Assembly: GCA_015680685.1 (NCBI GenBank)
Contig: MNCI01023875.1
Coordinates: forward strand, 84,956-148,955
Origin: Gnetum montanum
Taxonomy: Eukaryota > Streptophyta > Gnetopsida > Gnetales > Gnetaceae
Length of the DNA: 64,000 nucleotides
Reading direction: 5' to 3'
Shown: positions 36,401 to 47,714 of the stretch, piece after piece
How the letters are laid out: the number at the start of each line of letters is the position of its first letter
Numbering within the stretch: the first letter of the stretch is position 1
The notes under the pieces: generated by a model
The model's database searches: none
What the model was told of the DNA's origin: nothing
What the model saw: the letters and a program-made list of their open reading frames with translations, nothing else
Position numbers and translations under genes: made by a program

Positions 36401-37240
36401 CCAATACATATGCGTCTCTTTTAAAAGTTCGCAATGCACGCCACTTTAGCCTTCTTTTAATCGCTCGTAATGCGTGAAGTTTAAGGATAGTCTTTCTTAA
36501 TAGCTGGTAACGCATTCCAACTAATTCATATCCAATGATTATTTATTTTCCAATTTTCCAATATGTGCATAATAATCAATCAGTGGACCCACATCACTAA
36601 TTATTAAGATGCCTTGACCAAACGCTTTATTTTGAAATGTTATCACCGTGGAATAACATGCACATAAAGACAATGTTTTTGTGGACCATTAAGCATAATT
36701 ATTAAGATGCCTCCCAAATGACTAATATTGAAATGCTATCACTACGAAATGGCATGCACATAAGACAATGTTTGTCAATGATTAAGATGCCTTTCACCAA
36801 ACGGTTTATTTTGAAATGTTATCACCATGGAATAGCATGCACATAAGACAATAACCAATGCATATGCGTCTTTTTTAAAAGTTCGCAATGCATGCCAACT
36901 AATAAGTTTAAAATTAGTCTTCTTTTAATAGCTCGTAATGCGTAAAGTTTAAGGATAGTCTTTCTTAATAGCTATAACGCATTCCAACTAATTCGTATCC
37001 AATGATCATTATCAAGGTTCAACTATATTTATTTTCCAATTTTCCAATATATGCATAATAATCAATCACTCGACCCACACCACAATGGTTTATTTTGAAA
37101 TGTTATCACCCTCGAATAAGATGCACATAAGACAATGTTTGTCATTATTAAGATGCCTTCACCAAACGGTTTATTTTGAAATGTTATCACCATGGAATAG
37201 CATGCACATAAGAAAATCTTTTTTTCAACCATTAAGCATA
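36401..37240 (+). repeat. ~454-bp tandem duplication upstream of the NLR gene, with nested ~75-bp repeats
   Basis: Block 1 starts at 36401 (CCAATACATATGCG) and block 2 at 36855 (CCAATGCATATGCG). They share the order TTCGCAATGCA, TAATGCGT-AAGTTTAAGG, CCAATTTTCCAATAT, then a shorter unit beginning ATTAAGATGCC and ending GACAATGTTTGTC. That shorter unit is itself repeated at about 36603, 36701, 36781, 37085 (partial) and 37147. A diverged further copy lies at 40683. The array ends where the hairpin element begins. Confidence 0.85.
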
Positions 37241-37244
37241 ATTA

Positions 37245-37673
37245 CTAGCTTATATATATATATATATTGGCCAAGATGATTTTTTAAAAAAATGATGTTA
37301 ACAAAGCCCAGACGAGGTAACAAGATAACTAAAAATAGAATCACTCATCTCTCCTCTGTTTCTCTACCACTTGCCCAATTTAGTTTTACCCTCTTAGTCA
37401 AGTTTGCTCTTTCTTTGTTTGTTTATGGCGTTTTTGAGAAATAAATCTTTTGCATAAATAATGCTCAAAAATGTCATAAACAAACAAAGAAAGGGCAAAC
37501 TTGACCAAGAGGGTAAAATTAAATTGGGTCAGTGGTAGAGAAATAGAAGAGGGATGAGTGATTCCGTTTTTAGTTATCTTGTTACCTCCTCCAGTAGTCG
37601 GGCTTGGTTAACATCATTTTTTCTAAAATCATCTTGGCCAATTTATAGATATATATATATATAACTAAGCTAG
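37245..37673. mobile_element. 429-bp hairpin (foldback/MITE-like element)
   Basis: The left arm (37245-37438) and right arm (37464-37673) are near-perfect inverted repeats around a 25-nt loop. Matching ends are TTGGCCAAGATGATTTT on the left and AAAATCATCTTGGCCAA on the right, flanked on both sides by (TA)n and CTAGCTTA / TAAGCTAG. Inner landmarks such as GTTATCTTGTTACCTC and AACAAACAAAGAAAG also pair. There is no coding capacity. A TA target-site duplication cannot be told from the (TA)n tract. The superfamily is undecided. The transcript would be a long double-stranded RNA. Confidence 0.88.
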
Positions 37674-37926
37674 TGGAGTGGTTTCGTAGGCTATGAGTAG
37701 AATTTAATTTTTTTATATTTTTTAAGTTATCATCACTATTTGTATTCCAAATAATATATACTGGTAAACATAAATTGGTTAAAATAAAAGTTTATATATT
37801 TCGTATATGTTGATGAAGGAATACATCGCACAATTATTACAACAAACATTACAGAGCTGTATAATAGGATTGAGCGAAAGGCAAAATACAATGATAAGTG
37901 TGAACTCAATATGCTTAATCCTCTAA

Positions 37927-38187
37927 TTAAGAAAAACGAACTTCCTGTGCAATTCTACTTTGGAGATGTTTAGCATCTAAAATCTTTTTGTATCTTTGCA
38001 CATAGAAAGGAGGATGAATTTTTAAAGAATCAATGATCTTGACTCTAGATAATGCAACAAACATTAGACCTGTAAGTTCTCTTGTGTAGCAGTTCTCTTG
38101 TGTAAGTTCTCTAGATAATGCAACAAACATTAGACCATGTCGGGCCGTACACATGAGGGAATATGAAGAGATGAATAGGGAGCCCAA
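37927..38187 (-). pseudogene. PIF1/Helitron helicase C-terminal fragment
   Basis: The minus-strand reading frame contains TGLMFVALSRVKIIDSLKI, followed by HPPFYVQRYKKILDAKHLQS. This is the motif VI region of PIF1-like helicases, GLTFVALSRV---, present at the end of the RepHel protein of plant Helitrons. The GLMFVALSR segment occurs twice (38136-38110 and 38070-38044) because of a short duplication. Upstream helicase motifs are missing. I could not locate a Helitron 3' end (hairpin plus CTRR), so a PIF1 host-gene fragment is an alternative. Confidence 0.7.
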
Positions 38188-38405
38188 GGGTCAGGGGGCA
38201 TCAATTGAATAGAGATTCGGCTCCCCTGCAGTGACTCTTTAGATCTCTTACATGTGGTGCATGCATGTGAGGGAATACAAAGAGACAAATGGGAAGCTAA
38301 GGGGTTAGGGGGCATTAATTAAGTAGAGGTTCAACTCCCTTGCACTGATTCTTTAGCTCCCATGCATGTGGCACATGCGGGTGAGGGAATACAAAGAGAT
38401 CAAAC
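38155..38405 (+). repeat. 114-bp tandem repeat, about 2.2 copies
   Basis: GAGGGAATA with AAGAGA a few bases on starts at 38155, 38269 and 38383, giving two full 114-bp units and a partial third. Each full unit contains GGGGGCAT and ACTCTTTAG/ATTCTTTAG. A stray piece (CCCCTGCAGTGACTCTTT) recurs at about 38971, so the array or its source was once larger or mobile. Confidence 0.85.
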
Positions 38406-38419
38406 TAAATTGGCACTGC

Positions 38420-38965
38420 AACATATATTTGTAATGCATATTCATTCATGAAGATATAAAAAGTCATGTTACAAAGGCATAAATAATGTTATTATTATAT
38501 CATGGGCTTTTGTATATTGACATTATTATTACAATGGACAAGATATAAATGATACTAACACCTTATTCATAATTATTATATTATAATTATTTTGGAATCC
38601 AATAAATGTTATGAGATTATTATAATTAAAGCAATAATCCATAATTATAATCTGAAATATTATGGATTATAAGATTCATTCAAATGGAAAACATTTCATA
38701 ATAAATCAAGCCAAGATATGATGAAATATTACTCATAATCCATAATTTTAGAGATATTATTTATTCATTCATAATGCTAACCCATAATGATTATGTCTCG
38801 ATTAGCATTATCCATAAGATATATATAATGAAATGATTATAAATAATCGACTTTATTTATGATGAAATATTTATAATCATTATATATAATCATTTATGTT
38901 TATGATTATAAATATATCATTATATATTGTCGAGATTATGAATAACTGAGATAAATATAATCATT
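38420..38965. repeat. Very AT-rich low-complexity tract
   Basis: Long runs of ATAATTATTAT, ATAATCCATAAT and TATATATAATCAT words that pair readily with themselves. No coding signal. It lies between the 114-bp repeat and its stray copy at about 38971. Confidence 0.7.
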
Positions 38966-38989
38966 GGTTCCCCTGCAGTGACTCTTTCG

Positions 38990-40680
38990 CTAGGGAAGAT
39001 TTATAAATAATTGGTTATTTATGATTATGGCAAGATGTGCATTGGTAGAGAGCTCATTGTCATTTTCCTTGACATTAGCTAGGATCATCATAACATGATC
39101 TTGCGGGAGATCTTCCCAGGGTCTAGGGTGCCAATGGTGCAAAAGTTCTCATTTTTAAAATTTACCAGGTTAACAACCATATCATCCATTAGATTCCATT
39201 AATCAAAGAATATGTACATAAAGAAAAGGCCTCACTACATGTGAGAAGGTAAGAAGAAATTATCAAATTTGAACTCTTTAAGTCCTCCCAATAAGCAGGA
39301 AAAATTGTTAAAATTATGACCAAAGTTAGGCCAACATCTCAAATTAGCTAATAATTTTCATGTGCTAGCAAAAATGCTAACATTTTTGCATTTTATTAAA
39401 ATGCATATTTCAACTGAAAAAGTAGTCACAATCATAATAACTGAATGTATCTACTCCATGGTAACTACTAAATTTCAAAGCACAGTCATAGAAATGATAA
39501 AACCTACACAAAATATACAATGAGATAAAGAGAAAATCAACTTACAAATGTTCCTTTACATTGAAAATGGGTGTAGCAAAAGAAGATTACTCAAGATAGT
39601 AGTAGAAAATTACAATTTCAGAATTCTCTGCTACTCTAGAAAGCATTGAGAAAAGAACAGAACCAAACTTTGGAATGTTTTTGCATTGGGAATGCAAATA
39701 TATAGGAAGGCATGCTAAATACTGATGACAGAAGAGCTCAGCTTGAAGTGAAACTATGAAAATTGCACAAAATCATCAAAATGTAATGTTCAACACATTA
39801 CAATTCACTATAAAAAAATTAACAAAAATACACATAAAAAGGCTAGTAGAAAGTTTGTTTCTAGAAAGAGATTCTAATAACCAAAGGCTATTGTTGACAC
39901 AGAAACTTTAGAAGACCCTTTTCCTCAGGTTGTAGCTTCAACTGTAGCCATTACTGTCTTTCCTCGAATGCCTCTGGCTCTACCCCTCATCCTGCCCCTA
40001 CCTGCAAAATTTTATGCTAAAACATACATTTAAACAAAGCTAGTTAAGAAACATATTGGCCTAATTCATATATAAATTTTATCCTAAAAAAAAGAAACCT
40101 AAATGAAGGGATCTTTTAGCTATTATAACAAAAACTATCTTATGATTGTTGATGATGTGTGTATGTCGTGGCCCTTGGTGTTAAGCAAGGATGCAGTAAG
40201 GGTTGACTAGTCTACTACCTTATTGCTGCCTTGGTTAAAAAACTACATGCTGATGAGCTTGTTATTGCAACTGAAGCATGGGCCATCATCGTAGGTGCCT
40301 TTCCAGTGCTCTGGCAAAGCTCCAAAGCTAGCATCATCGAAGCTAGTTCAATTAGGCCAAGTGGCCTATAATAGTAGTTGCAGATGGAGACGAAGACAGA
40401 ATGGAAATGAAATTATCATTTCCATTCCCATTCCCATTCTACATTTGTTTGCGTTTGGCCTTTTTATGTGTATAGTAGGAATATGAAAAGCTATGGCTCT
40501 TTGGTTCACATTCTATGCAACGGGAATATGAAAAGGTGTCACTCTTTAGTTCATGTTTTTTTCCATTTTGTGGTATCTTACATGGCACATGACGTGAAGG
40601 GTGACAAATGCAGTCCCCCCTGGCGCCCCCCCCCCCCCCCCCCCTCCCTTATCATGCGAGATGAGTTGGCCTCTTGGCTA
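38990..40680. other. No confirmed gene; exon-like scraps
   Basis: On the minus strand, 40004-39890 reads AGRGRMRGRARGIRGKT after an acceptor-like TTTTGCAG, and 39190-39040 reads RPWEDLPQDHVMMILANVKEN. Both look like exon scraps of unidentified genes. A direct repeat of GGAATATGAAAAG with CTCTTTGGTTCA/CTCTTTAGTTCA lies at about 40468 and 40513. The rest is AT-rich. Confidence 0.3.
40626..40644. repeat. Poly-C tract, 19 bases
   Basis: A 19-C run (G-run on the minus strand), preceded by a CCCCCC run from 40615 and followed by TCCCTT. It could form G-quadruplex or i-motif structures and is prone to length errors. Confidence 0.9.
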
Positions 40681-40682
40681 AA

Positions 40683-40759
40683 ATTAAGATGCCTACAAAA
40701 TAATTTATATTGAAATGTTATCTTCATGGAATGGCATGCACATAAGATAATGTTTGTTC
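40683..40759 (+). repeat. Dispersed copy of the NLR-upstream ~75-bp repeat
   Basis: It begins ATTAAGATGCC and contains TATTGAAATGTTATC and CATGGAATGGCATGCACATA, then AATGTTTGTTC, matching the units at 36603-37222. It lies 3.4 kb away, across the hairpin element. Confidence 0.85.
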
Positions 40760-41310
40760 GTCACCAAGCATGGATAAGGATGAAAATTTTGAAATGGTAT
40801 AACATTCAAAAGAAGAAAGACATCTATTGTTGCAATTATTGAGTAAAAAATGTTGCTTATCTCTTTAATAGTTATGCTGGAAAAAATATGGAAACATCGA
40901 TGCATTTAGAAGACAAAAAAGCATTGAACAATGCAGGTTATTTTAGTCATTTTTTTAGAACATATTAAAATTAAGTTAAAATGAAAACTCAGAGTAGGCT
41001 ACACTTTCTAACATTTTGATGTTAACTACTTTTATGGAAAAACTAAGCTAATAGGAATTGTACAATAATTATCATAAAACTTCATAAGATTTAATTGCTT
41101 GAATAAGTCCATTAATATAAATCACATAAGTGTTTAGAATAGTATACCACTAGAGCAATATGTTATGTATAGTTATCACTATTTTATCCACATGTGTTTA
41201 GCATAGAATATAGAAATATTATAGTTGTGAAAGAAATCTATTGTTTCATTATTCAATAAACTTTGTAGGATTTGTGGAAGATGGTATGTAACTAATTTTT
41301 CTTGATTCTA
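40760..41310. other. No supported gene
   Basis: AT-rich sequence with no domain or repeat I can defend. Confidence 0.45.
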
Positions 41311-41319
41311 TTAAAATTC

Positions 41320-41790
41320 TTAATTTTTATGGACCTCAAGTTGACCATGACTTGACCACACGTTATGGTCTACAATACCATAGGTTGTGATATTACAACT
41401 TGAGTCATGGTAATAATAGAAATAGAGAGATAATTTTTGAGGATTCCAGAAGTGGAGCACAAGGATTCCATGAGTCATGGTGATGATCAATGGTAAGAAA
41501 CATGAATTGTTAAATACCATGAGTTATGATGATAGACCACGAGTCATGGTGAATTTGCCTTACATAGAACATTGTATCACGTAGCAACCAAGGGTTGTAG
41601 TTTATAATTTTAAATCAACCACAAGGGATGTTTGACACTAGTTGACCATAACTTATGGTCAGATCATGGTACTTAAAAACAAGTGAACCATGGATCAAGA
41701 TCTATAAAAGTCTAGAGATTAGATACCATGAGTTGTAAACTTGTTGTCCCAAAAACTTGCAATACTACAACCAAACCATAAGTTATGGTG
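41320..41790. repeat. Degenerate array of palindromic CCATGA(C/G)TCATGG-like words
   Basis: Phrases such as GACCATGACTTGACCACACG, ACCATAGGTTGTGAT, CATGAGTCATGGTGAT, ACCATGAGTTATGATG, CACGAGTCATGGTG, ACCATAACTTATGGTC and CCATAAGTTATGGTG recur at 20-60 bp intervals in both orientations. Similar words (CCACAACTAGTGGTGG) lie at about 59778. It is an old array of a short inverted motif with no visible function. Confidence 0.6.
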
Positions 41791-41799
41791 AAAATGATT

Positions 41800-42242
41800 T
41801 TTGTAAATATCTCTAAATTTAGAAGTTGAATTTTGATGAACTTTATATACACTAATTCACCTTGGGCTACTCTACAGTCTAGAATGATGAAATTTATTAT
41901 AAAAAGTTTTGAATTGCCATGGAAGCTAAGGAACTCTTTGATGACTTCTCAACTTCAATACTAATAATAGAAAAATTATAAATTGATGAAGAGCTAATAT
42001 GAATAATGATGGAATGTGAAATTGCAACAAATGTTTTACAATGTGTACCTAACATAGAGGTGAGAAAGTTGTTGAGTTATGTGAGAATAGTTGAATGTAA
42101 GAGAAACCAATGTGGATTTGATGAAAATTTAATGAAATATGAATAGTTGTGAGAGAAATGGGAAAAATTGGAAGCTAAAATTTATGCAATCGCTTTATTG
42201 CCTTGAAAGAAAAGTATTACGTTATCATATAGCCCTTGAATA
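41800..42242. other. No supported gene; 5' flank of the Athila-like element
   Basis: AT-rich. I could not find a clean target-site duplication matching the bases after 55319. Confidence 0.45.
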
Positions 42243-43086
42243 TGTGCAAAAATAATTTATGAATCATTCAACAGGATGCATCAACAAACATGCATCAATG
42301 TAGCCTTGTCAACACATGATTTGATGCATCAACATAGTGTCTAGTCTTGCCTATATAATGTGCATGCCCACCACATTTATGGCATGTTAAGTCAATAGAG
42401 TAGCCAAGTTCTTGTAGTTTTCTTCTAGCAGAGTTCGAATATTTTTTGAGTGCCTACAATAAGACTTTAAAGATTGTATGGAACCTTATTCGAATATTAA
42501 TATACCTAAACACCTTGATGTGATAGCAATAAAGATGAGATTCTTGGAATTTCTTGCAGCACTTAAGAATAGTTTAATTTTTTCATTCATGCACTTTATT
42601 ACTTATGCATTTTACATTCATGTCTTTAGTTAATTAATACATTTAATAATAATACATAAGTATGATCACCTTGAACATACTGTTAACACTTGGTAATCCT
42701 AGTGGTCTTATTGCTTAGTTCACCTAGTAGCCTAACACTTAGTAACCTATTAGCATTTATAACGAGTTTAGGATGTGCATGGAAGGTGGGCCTTGATACT
42801 TATGTTAGAATAGTTAGATTAAGATATTAGATAGTTACCTTTATTTTACACATAGATTAAATCAAATAAAATATAAAATATACATAAAAATCATGTGCAT
42901 TAGCTTACACTTAATCATACAATTAAACTTACACAAGTAAAGCCAAGAAGACAATGATTGCATCTCTAAGCCATTATTTTTGTCCATTGGTGCATTTAGG
43001 AACTAAGTCCATGGAATTCAACTATATCACTAGTGCAACACTTGCGATTCGTATGGTTGGGCATAAGAACTACTTGTTACTCATCA
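42243..43086 (+). repeat. 5' LTR of the Athila-like element
   Basis: It begins TGTGCAAAAATAATTTATG and ends ACTCATCA. The U3 has several GATGCATCAA-type words, then a TATATAAT box at about 42353, and AATAAAG (polyadenylation-type) at about 42529. It aligns over its length with 54443-55319, sharing GGATGTGCATGGAAGGTGGG, CATTTAATAATAATACATAA and GATTAAATCAAATAAAAT. Confidence 0.88.
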
Positions 43087-43106
43087 TTAGTGCCATTCTC
43101 AGGGAT
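43087..43106 (+). other. Primer-binding site of the Athila-like element
   Basis: TTAGTGCCATTCTCAGGGAT directly follows the LTR end. It is a decayed form of the TGGCGCCGTTGCCGGGGA-type site usual in Athila elements. The younger relative at 63768 is closer to that form. Confidence 0.7.
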
Positions 43107-43236
43107 TTAGTCTATCTAAGTGTGTTACATAAGAAAGATAGTGAAATCCTCTAAGCACATTGTAAAAGATAATTAACGCTAAATAATTGAGAACATAATA
43201 ATAAAAAATGCAAACTATTTTTTAATAATCATTGAG

Positions 43237-45120
43237 ATAGCGTCTTCTCACAAGGAAGAATCTCTACCACCACTCACCAATAGATCCAACCAAAGACAAG
43301 AAGGTCCAAAAATACAAGTGCACCAACACTTCTAGGTTGTTTACAGCAATTTGGATCCTTACACTTTAGATTTCACCTTCATCTTGCATCAAGATGAAAA
43401 TCTATGATGAAGAGACATGAAAGGTAAGATCATGTTTCCTCTTGACCAATTTGTTCCTATGATGTTGCTGAACAATCTCATCAAGTTTGACATCACTAGA
43501 CTTAATGCTGAGTATGAAGTCGAAGATCACTCTATTGGGATTATCATCTCATAGAGGTCCAATGAAAGAAAGATCAACAAATGGAAGCTCGATCAAAGGC
43601 TTCAAAAGATAAAAGGTTTCCTAGACACGTATTCTTGCAACCACATAGAAAGGACAAGGACTTCTTTTTAGGCCAGTTTCAATACACTAATTCCTCCCCA
43701 TTTTTTGATGGGGAGACCCTTAACCAATGGTTATAATAAACTATGGACAACCTTGATGATGAGAAGAATGGGTCTCAAGACCAAGGGACCTCAAAAGATG
43801 GAAGCCACAGCTAATTACCCAAAGGAAAGAACAATGACAAGCACCAGGAGAAAGATAAACATGATGATCAGGGTAGGAACCAAAGAATAGGAGACAATAG
43901 GCATCGTTCTAGTGCTAATTCTCCTTCCTCTTCATGTTCATCATCATCCTCATCATCTTCCTCCTTCAACTCTAATAAGAGAAGCATAGGCCAATACTGA
44001 GGGAAAAGTAACAAAAATCATGATGGAGATGAATGGTGGGATATGGATGATTATAGAGCCCATCAAGATAACAAGGACCAAGGGCATGAAAAACAATAAG
44101 GGGATGAACATCACAAAGAACAAAGGCACAACATGACTCATCATAGGCATCATGGTTGTGATTCGGATCACAAAGATCACTATGACTACGATGAGCCCTT
44201 GCTAGCTACCAAAGATATGCTAAACATTTTAGAGGCTATTAGAATTTCCACTAGGCACTTGAAGGATAGCCACATCAAATGACTAGATATGAACAATATC
44301 TTCAAGTTTGAGGAGGAATATAATTTAGTCCCAAGAAATCATTTGCAAGCCTTTCATGATACTTGTGCCTTGTAAAATTTGGAGAACAAGTGGTAGAAGC
44401 TCAAACTATTTCCAAAAACACTCATAAAGGAAGTAGAAAGCTGGTACAGATCCTTGAAACTAGAATATATTTAACAATGGAGTACAATGCTAGAACTATT
44501 TAATGACAAATACCAAACATACTCCATGGTGTCCAATATGCAGAGGTAAATCCAAGGCAAGAAACAAGGCACTCATGAGTCCTTGGATGCAACCATGGGT
44601 AGGTACTACTCTTTGTTTCTCTGATGCCTAGGCCATGGATACTCCCAACAAGATCATCTACACCATATCATAGATGGGACTAGAACTAAAACAAGGAGGA
44701 CCCTTGGGAACTATGCCCAAGGGAGACTTTTTGAGCTAAGGGTCCATCAAATTTAAAGGCTCATTGAGAAAGTGGCCAAAGATGAAGAAGAGCTAACAAA
44801 TGGAGAAGCATGATAGAATACAATACAAATTCCTCGATTTGCAAAAAGGAGATCCATTTATGTGAGAATGAGGAAGAGGTACCACTTGATGAAGTGATGT
44901 AGAGGAAAACTTGCCAATCCAAAAATCTATTACTAAAATATTAACTAAGGTTGATAAGATGTGTGACTCCTTGGATGAGAAGTTCCAAAATACTCCAAAG
45001 ATTGTATAGAAACATAGAGATCAAGGAGGTAGTGTCCATGAGTGAAGGAAGACAAAGCATGTTAAATGTGAATATTGCAAAGATAAGGGCAAAGCTACAA
45101 TAGTAGAGGAGGTTGAAGAA
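43237..45120 (+). pseudogene. Athila-like gag
   Basis: The reading frame can be recognised from 43237, where ATAGCGTCTTCTCACAAG corresponds to the ATG start and SSxHK beginning of the younger copy at 63908. The start codon is ATA here. The capsid domain (retrotransposon gag family) lies at about 44220-44740: LVPRNHLQAFHDTC, then SWYRSLKLEYI, QWSTMLELFNDKYQTYS, and DGTRTKTRRTLGNYAQG. Between them is a low-complexity Ser-rich and charged stretch. Stops and frameshifts break it many times. Confidence 0.75.
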
Positions 45121-45159
45121 TTAGAATATGATGATGATGGATGCAACATCTATTGATAT

Positions 45160-46060
45160 GAACATCCCAAGGGATTTTATCCTATATTATTACACTTACA
45201 GGAATCTAAGGTCTATGATTTAAATCCTAGATTAGCAAAATAGCAAGCACCTAGAAGGTTGTCTTATCCACAAGTCAGCTATTAGTAGTAATTTCACCAA
45301 AAGCTTACTATCAGAGTGAAGTTCCACCTCAACCTTAAGCATAGTACCAGTAGTGGTAACATCCATAGTCATGTGGGATGCCAGCTCCAAGGTATTAGTA
45401 CCCTTATCCCCAACTTGATCCTTATGGGTATTATGTTCAACAACTAGTCTCTTCACTTGACTGTTCTAATCATTCTTCCTTTCCAGACCACTACTATCCT
45501 TTTGAAGTAATACAAAGCTCCTTCTCCATGAGGAAAGTCCCCATTTCATTTCTATCCTCCTTAACTTCCATCCACTCCTATACCATCATCATCAACTCCT
45601 CTGCCACCTACTTCATCCATGCAAGTAAAATACCTACCCAGCCACAGTAAAGAAATGCAATGAGGGTAGTGAATTTGCAGCCACATCCTTAGCCGAGTGG
45701 TCCTAAATCCAAGCCTAGAAAGAGGCCACTCTTCAGAACCAATAGCTCCACAAAGCCCTTACACACACCTATAGCTACCAACCCTGCAACCTTAGTCTCT
45801 AAAATCCTTATCAAGCAAACTTCAAACCAAAGTGCCTCCTAATTGCACACTGTCATGTTGACCCATGTGATCATAGATTGGATCAAGGCCAACCATCTTC
45901 CTAGAAAGAGATCTAATCCTAGGAGTCCTCTTATTTACTTGCAAATCACCAAGAATGAACCATGTAAAGATATTTTAGATTCAAGTTCCTCAGTTAACTT
46001 AATTTTATAAGAGATGTATAAAGCCTGAAACTTGCCTTTCTTGTAAAAGAGCAACATCAA
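45160..46060 (+). other. gag-to-protease spacer of the Athila-like element
   Basis: It contains YEHPKGFYPILLHLQESKVY-type text at about 45155-45240, then Pro/Ser-rich degenerate sequence. No zinc knuckle is evident. The open frame on the minus strand at 45232-45456 is a shadow. Confidence 0.4.
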
Positions 46061-46330
46061 ACTAGAGCTGGCAAACCAATCCATTACTATTCCTTTAGGA
46101 TTGGTGGAGGATATCATGACCACCATTTGTGGGTGGTCCTATCTTGTTGATATTTTGGTGATCCATGTGGAGAACTCCAAAGAGGACTTTCCTATCATCC
46201 TAGGAAGAGCATGGCTAAGAACCATCAATGTAAGGTTGAGGATTTGTGGCCTTTGCTTAGAGATTTTCAAGGAAAATGAATTTGGAAATATTAAGAAAAA
46301 TAAAGTTTCATACATCGCATGCAGTGACAC
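46060..46330 (+). pseudogene. Athila-like aspartic protease fragment
   Basis: The plus-strand text IMTTICGWSYLVDILVIHV, then SKEDFPIILGRAWLRTINVR, LRICGLCLEIF matches the second half of a gypsy retropepsin (the DFPLILGRPWLRT block). The catalytic D-T/S-G motif itself was not found upstream. Confidence 0.7.
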
Positions 46331-46889
46331 ATGGTGCCATTGCATGAAAAGGCTATGGATCATCAAAATCACATCACTTCCAATATCCAATTAGTGTGTA
46401 GAGATGATAGAAATTCAAAGGTGCATGTACGTAGCAGACACTAAATGGAAGGGTACCCATTAGTTGATAGTAGATAATAAGGCTAGATCAATAATATGCA
46501 TGGAATTAGCGAAGAGCCTTACTAGTTCCTATGTTGGTAGCATGGATAAATTGGAGTAGGTTCATCAACAACTCTCTAATACACAATGTGAGATTGATTA
46601 GGAAAGTTGATGATCCCTATAACTTTCAAGAAAGAGCTCCTTGAGTTAAAGGCTCTACCAATAGGAATGGAATATGCATTTCTAAATAGTGGTAAGCTAG
46701 TAATTATCAATGCTGCACTTGCTCCTGAATAGAAAAAGAAATTGTTGGAACTTGTAAACAAATGGCCAATAGCCTTTACCTAGTCATATCATGAGTTACT
46801 AGGAATTGATCCTAGGATATGCTAGCACAGAATTATATAGACTCCTTCATTAAACCAAAGAGGTAGCTACAAAGATGCTTAAATTTAAA

Positions 46890-47480
46890 ACTCAAGCAAA
46901 TCATCAAGGAGGAGATTGAATAACTCCTTAAGGCTAGCTTCATTTATCCCATTGTGGATAGCAAGTATAGCTCACTCATTATTGTATCAAAGAAAGAAGG
47001 AAAGTTGAGAGTTTATATTGAATTTCTACTGTTGAATATGATAACTTATAAAGATCATTTTCCATTGCCATTTGTGGACTAAGTGCTAGATACCATTTCA
47101 AGGCATTATTACTACATCTTTCTAGACAGTTATAGTGGCTATAACCAAATCTAGATTGCACCAAAGGACCAAGCCAAGACAATAGTCACAAGTTTCTAGA
47201 AGATTTTTATGTATAAAAATATGCCCTTTGGCCTATGAAATGTGCTTGCTACATTCTAAAGTTTGGTCCTAAGCATCTTCCAATAACAAATTGGTAGTGG
47301 GGTAGATGTCTTCATGGATGAATTTTCTACCTACGTGGCTACCTTTGAGCAAGCCTTGGACTATCGTAAGAAAGTGCTTCAAAGGTGTGCAGAGACAAAC
47401 CTAAGGCTCAATTGTCAAAGAGCCACCTAATGATCTAAGAGGGCATTTTCTTGAGGCATTGAATTTCAAACAAAGTGATC
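46890..47480 (+). pseudogene. Athila-like reverse transcriptase
   Basis: The text runs SSLIIVSKKEGKLRVYIEFL, then DHFPLPFVD, DSYSGYNQI, APKDQAKTIVTSF, YKNMPFGL, and VDVFMDEFSTYVATFEQALD, KKVLQRCAETNLRLNCQ. The catalytic block is FMDEFS where Athila elements usually have FMDDFS, so one catalytic Asp is Glu. Stops at several places, including in FGLCNA and FQ, make it non-functional. Confidence 0.88.
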
Positions 47481-47714
47481 AAGGTAGACTGAAAAAAAGG
47501 GTCATCTAAGGAATAACCAGATAGCCACCAATAGTGAAAGATGTGAGGCCATTCCTTGGCCATACCAATTACTATTAGCACTTTATTAAGACTTCTCAAA
47601 GATCGCCAAGCAATTGTTGGAGCTTATGAAGAAAGATGCATCATTTGTCTAGACCAAGGAATGAAAAAATGCCTTCCATAAGTTGAAGTAGAGACTCATA
47701 GAGAATCCAATTCT

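Noticed and set aside
43705-43890. 61-codon Arg/Lys/Met-rich open frame
   Set aside because: Wrong frame of the decayed Athila-like gag; no family match.
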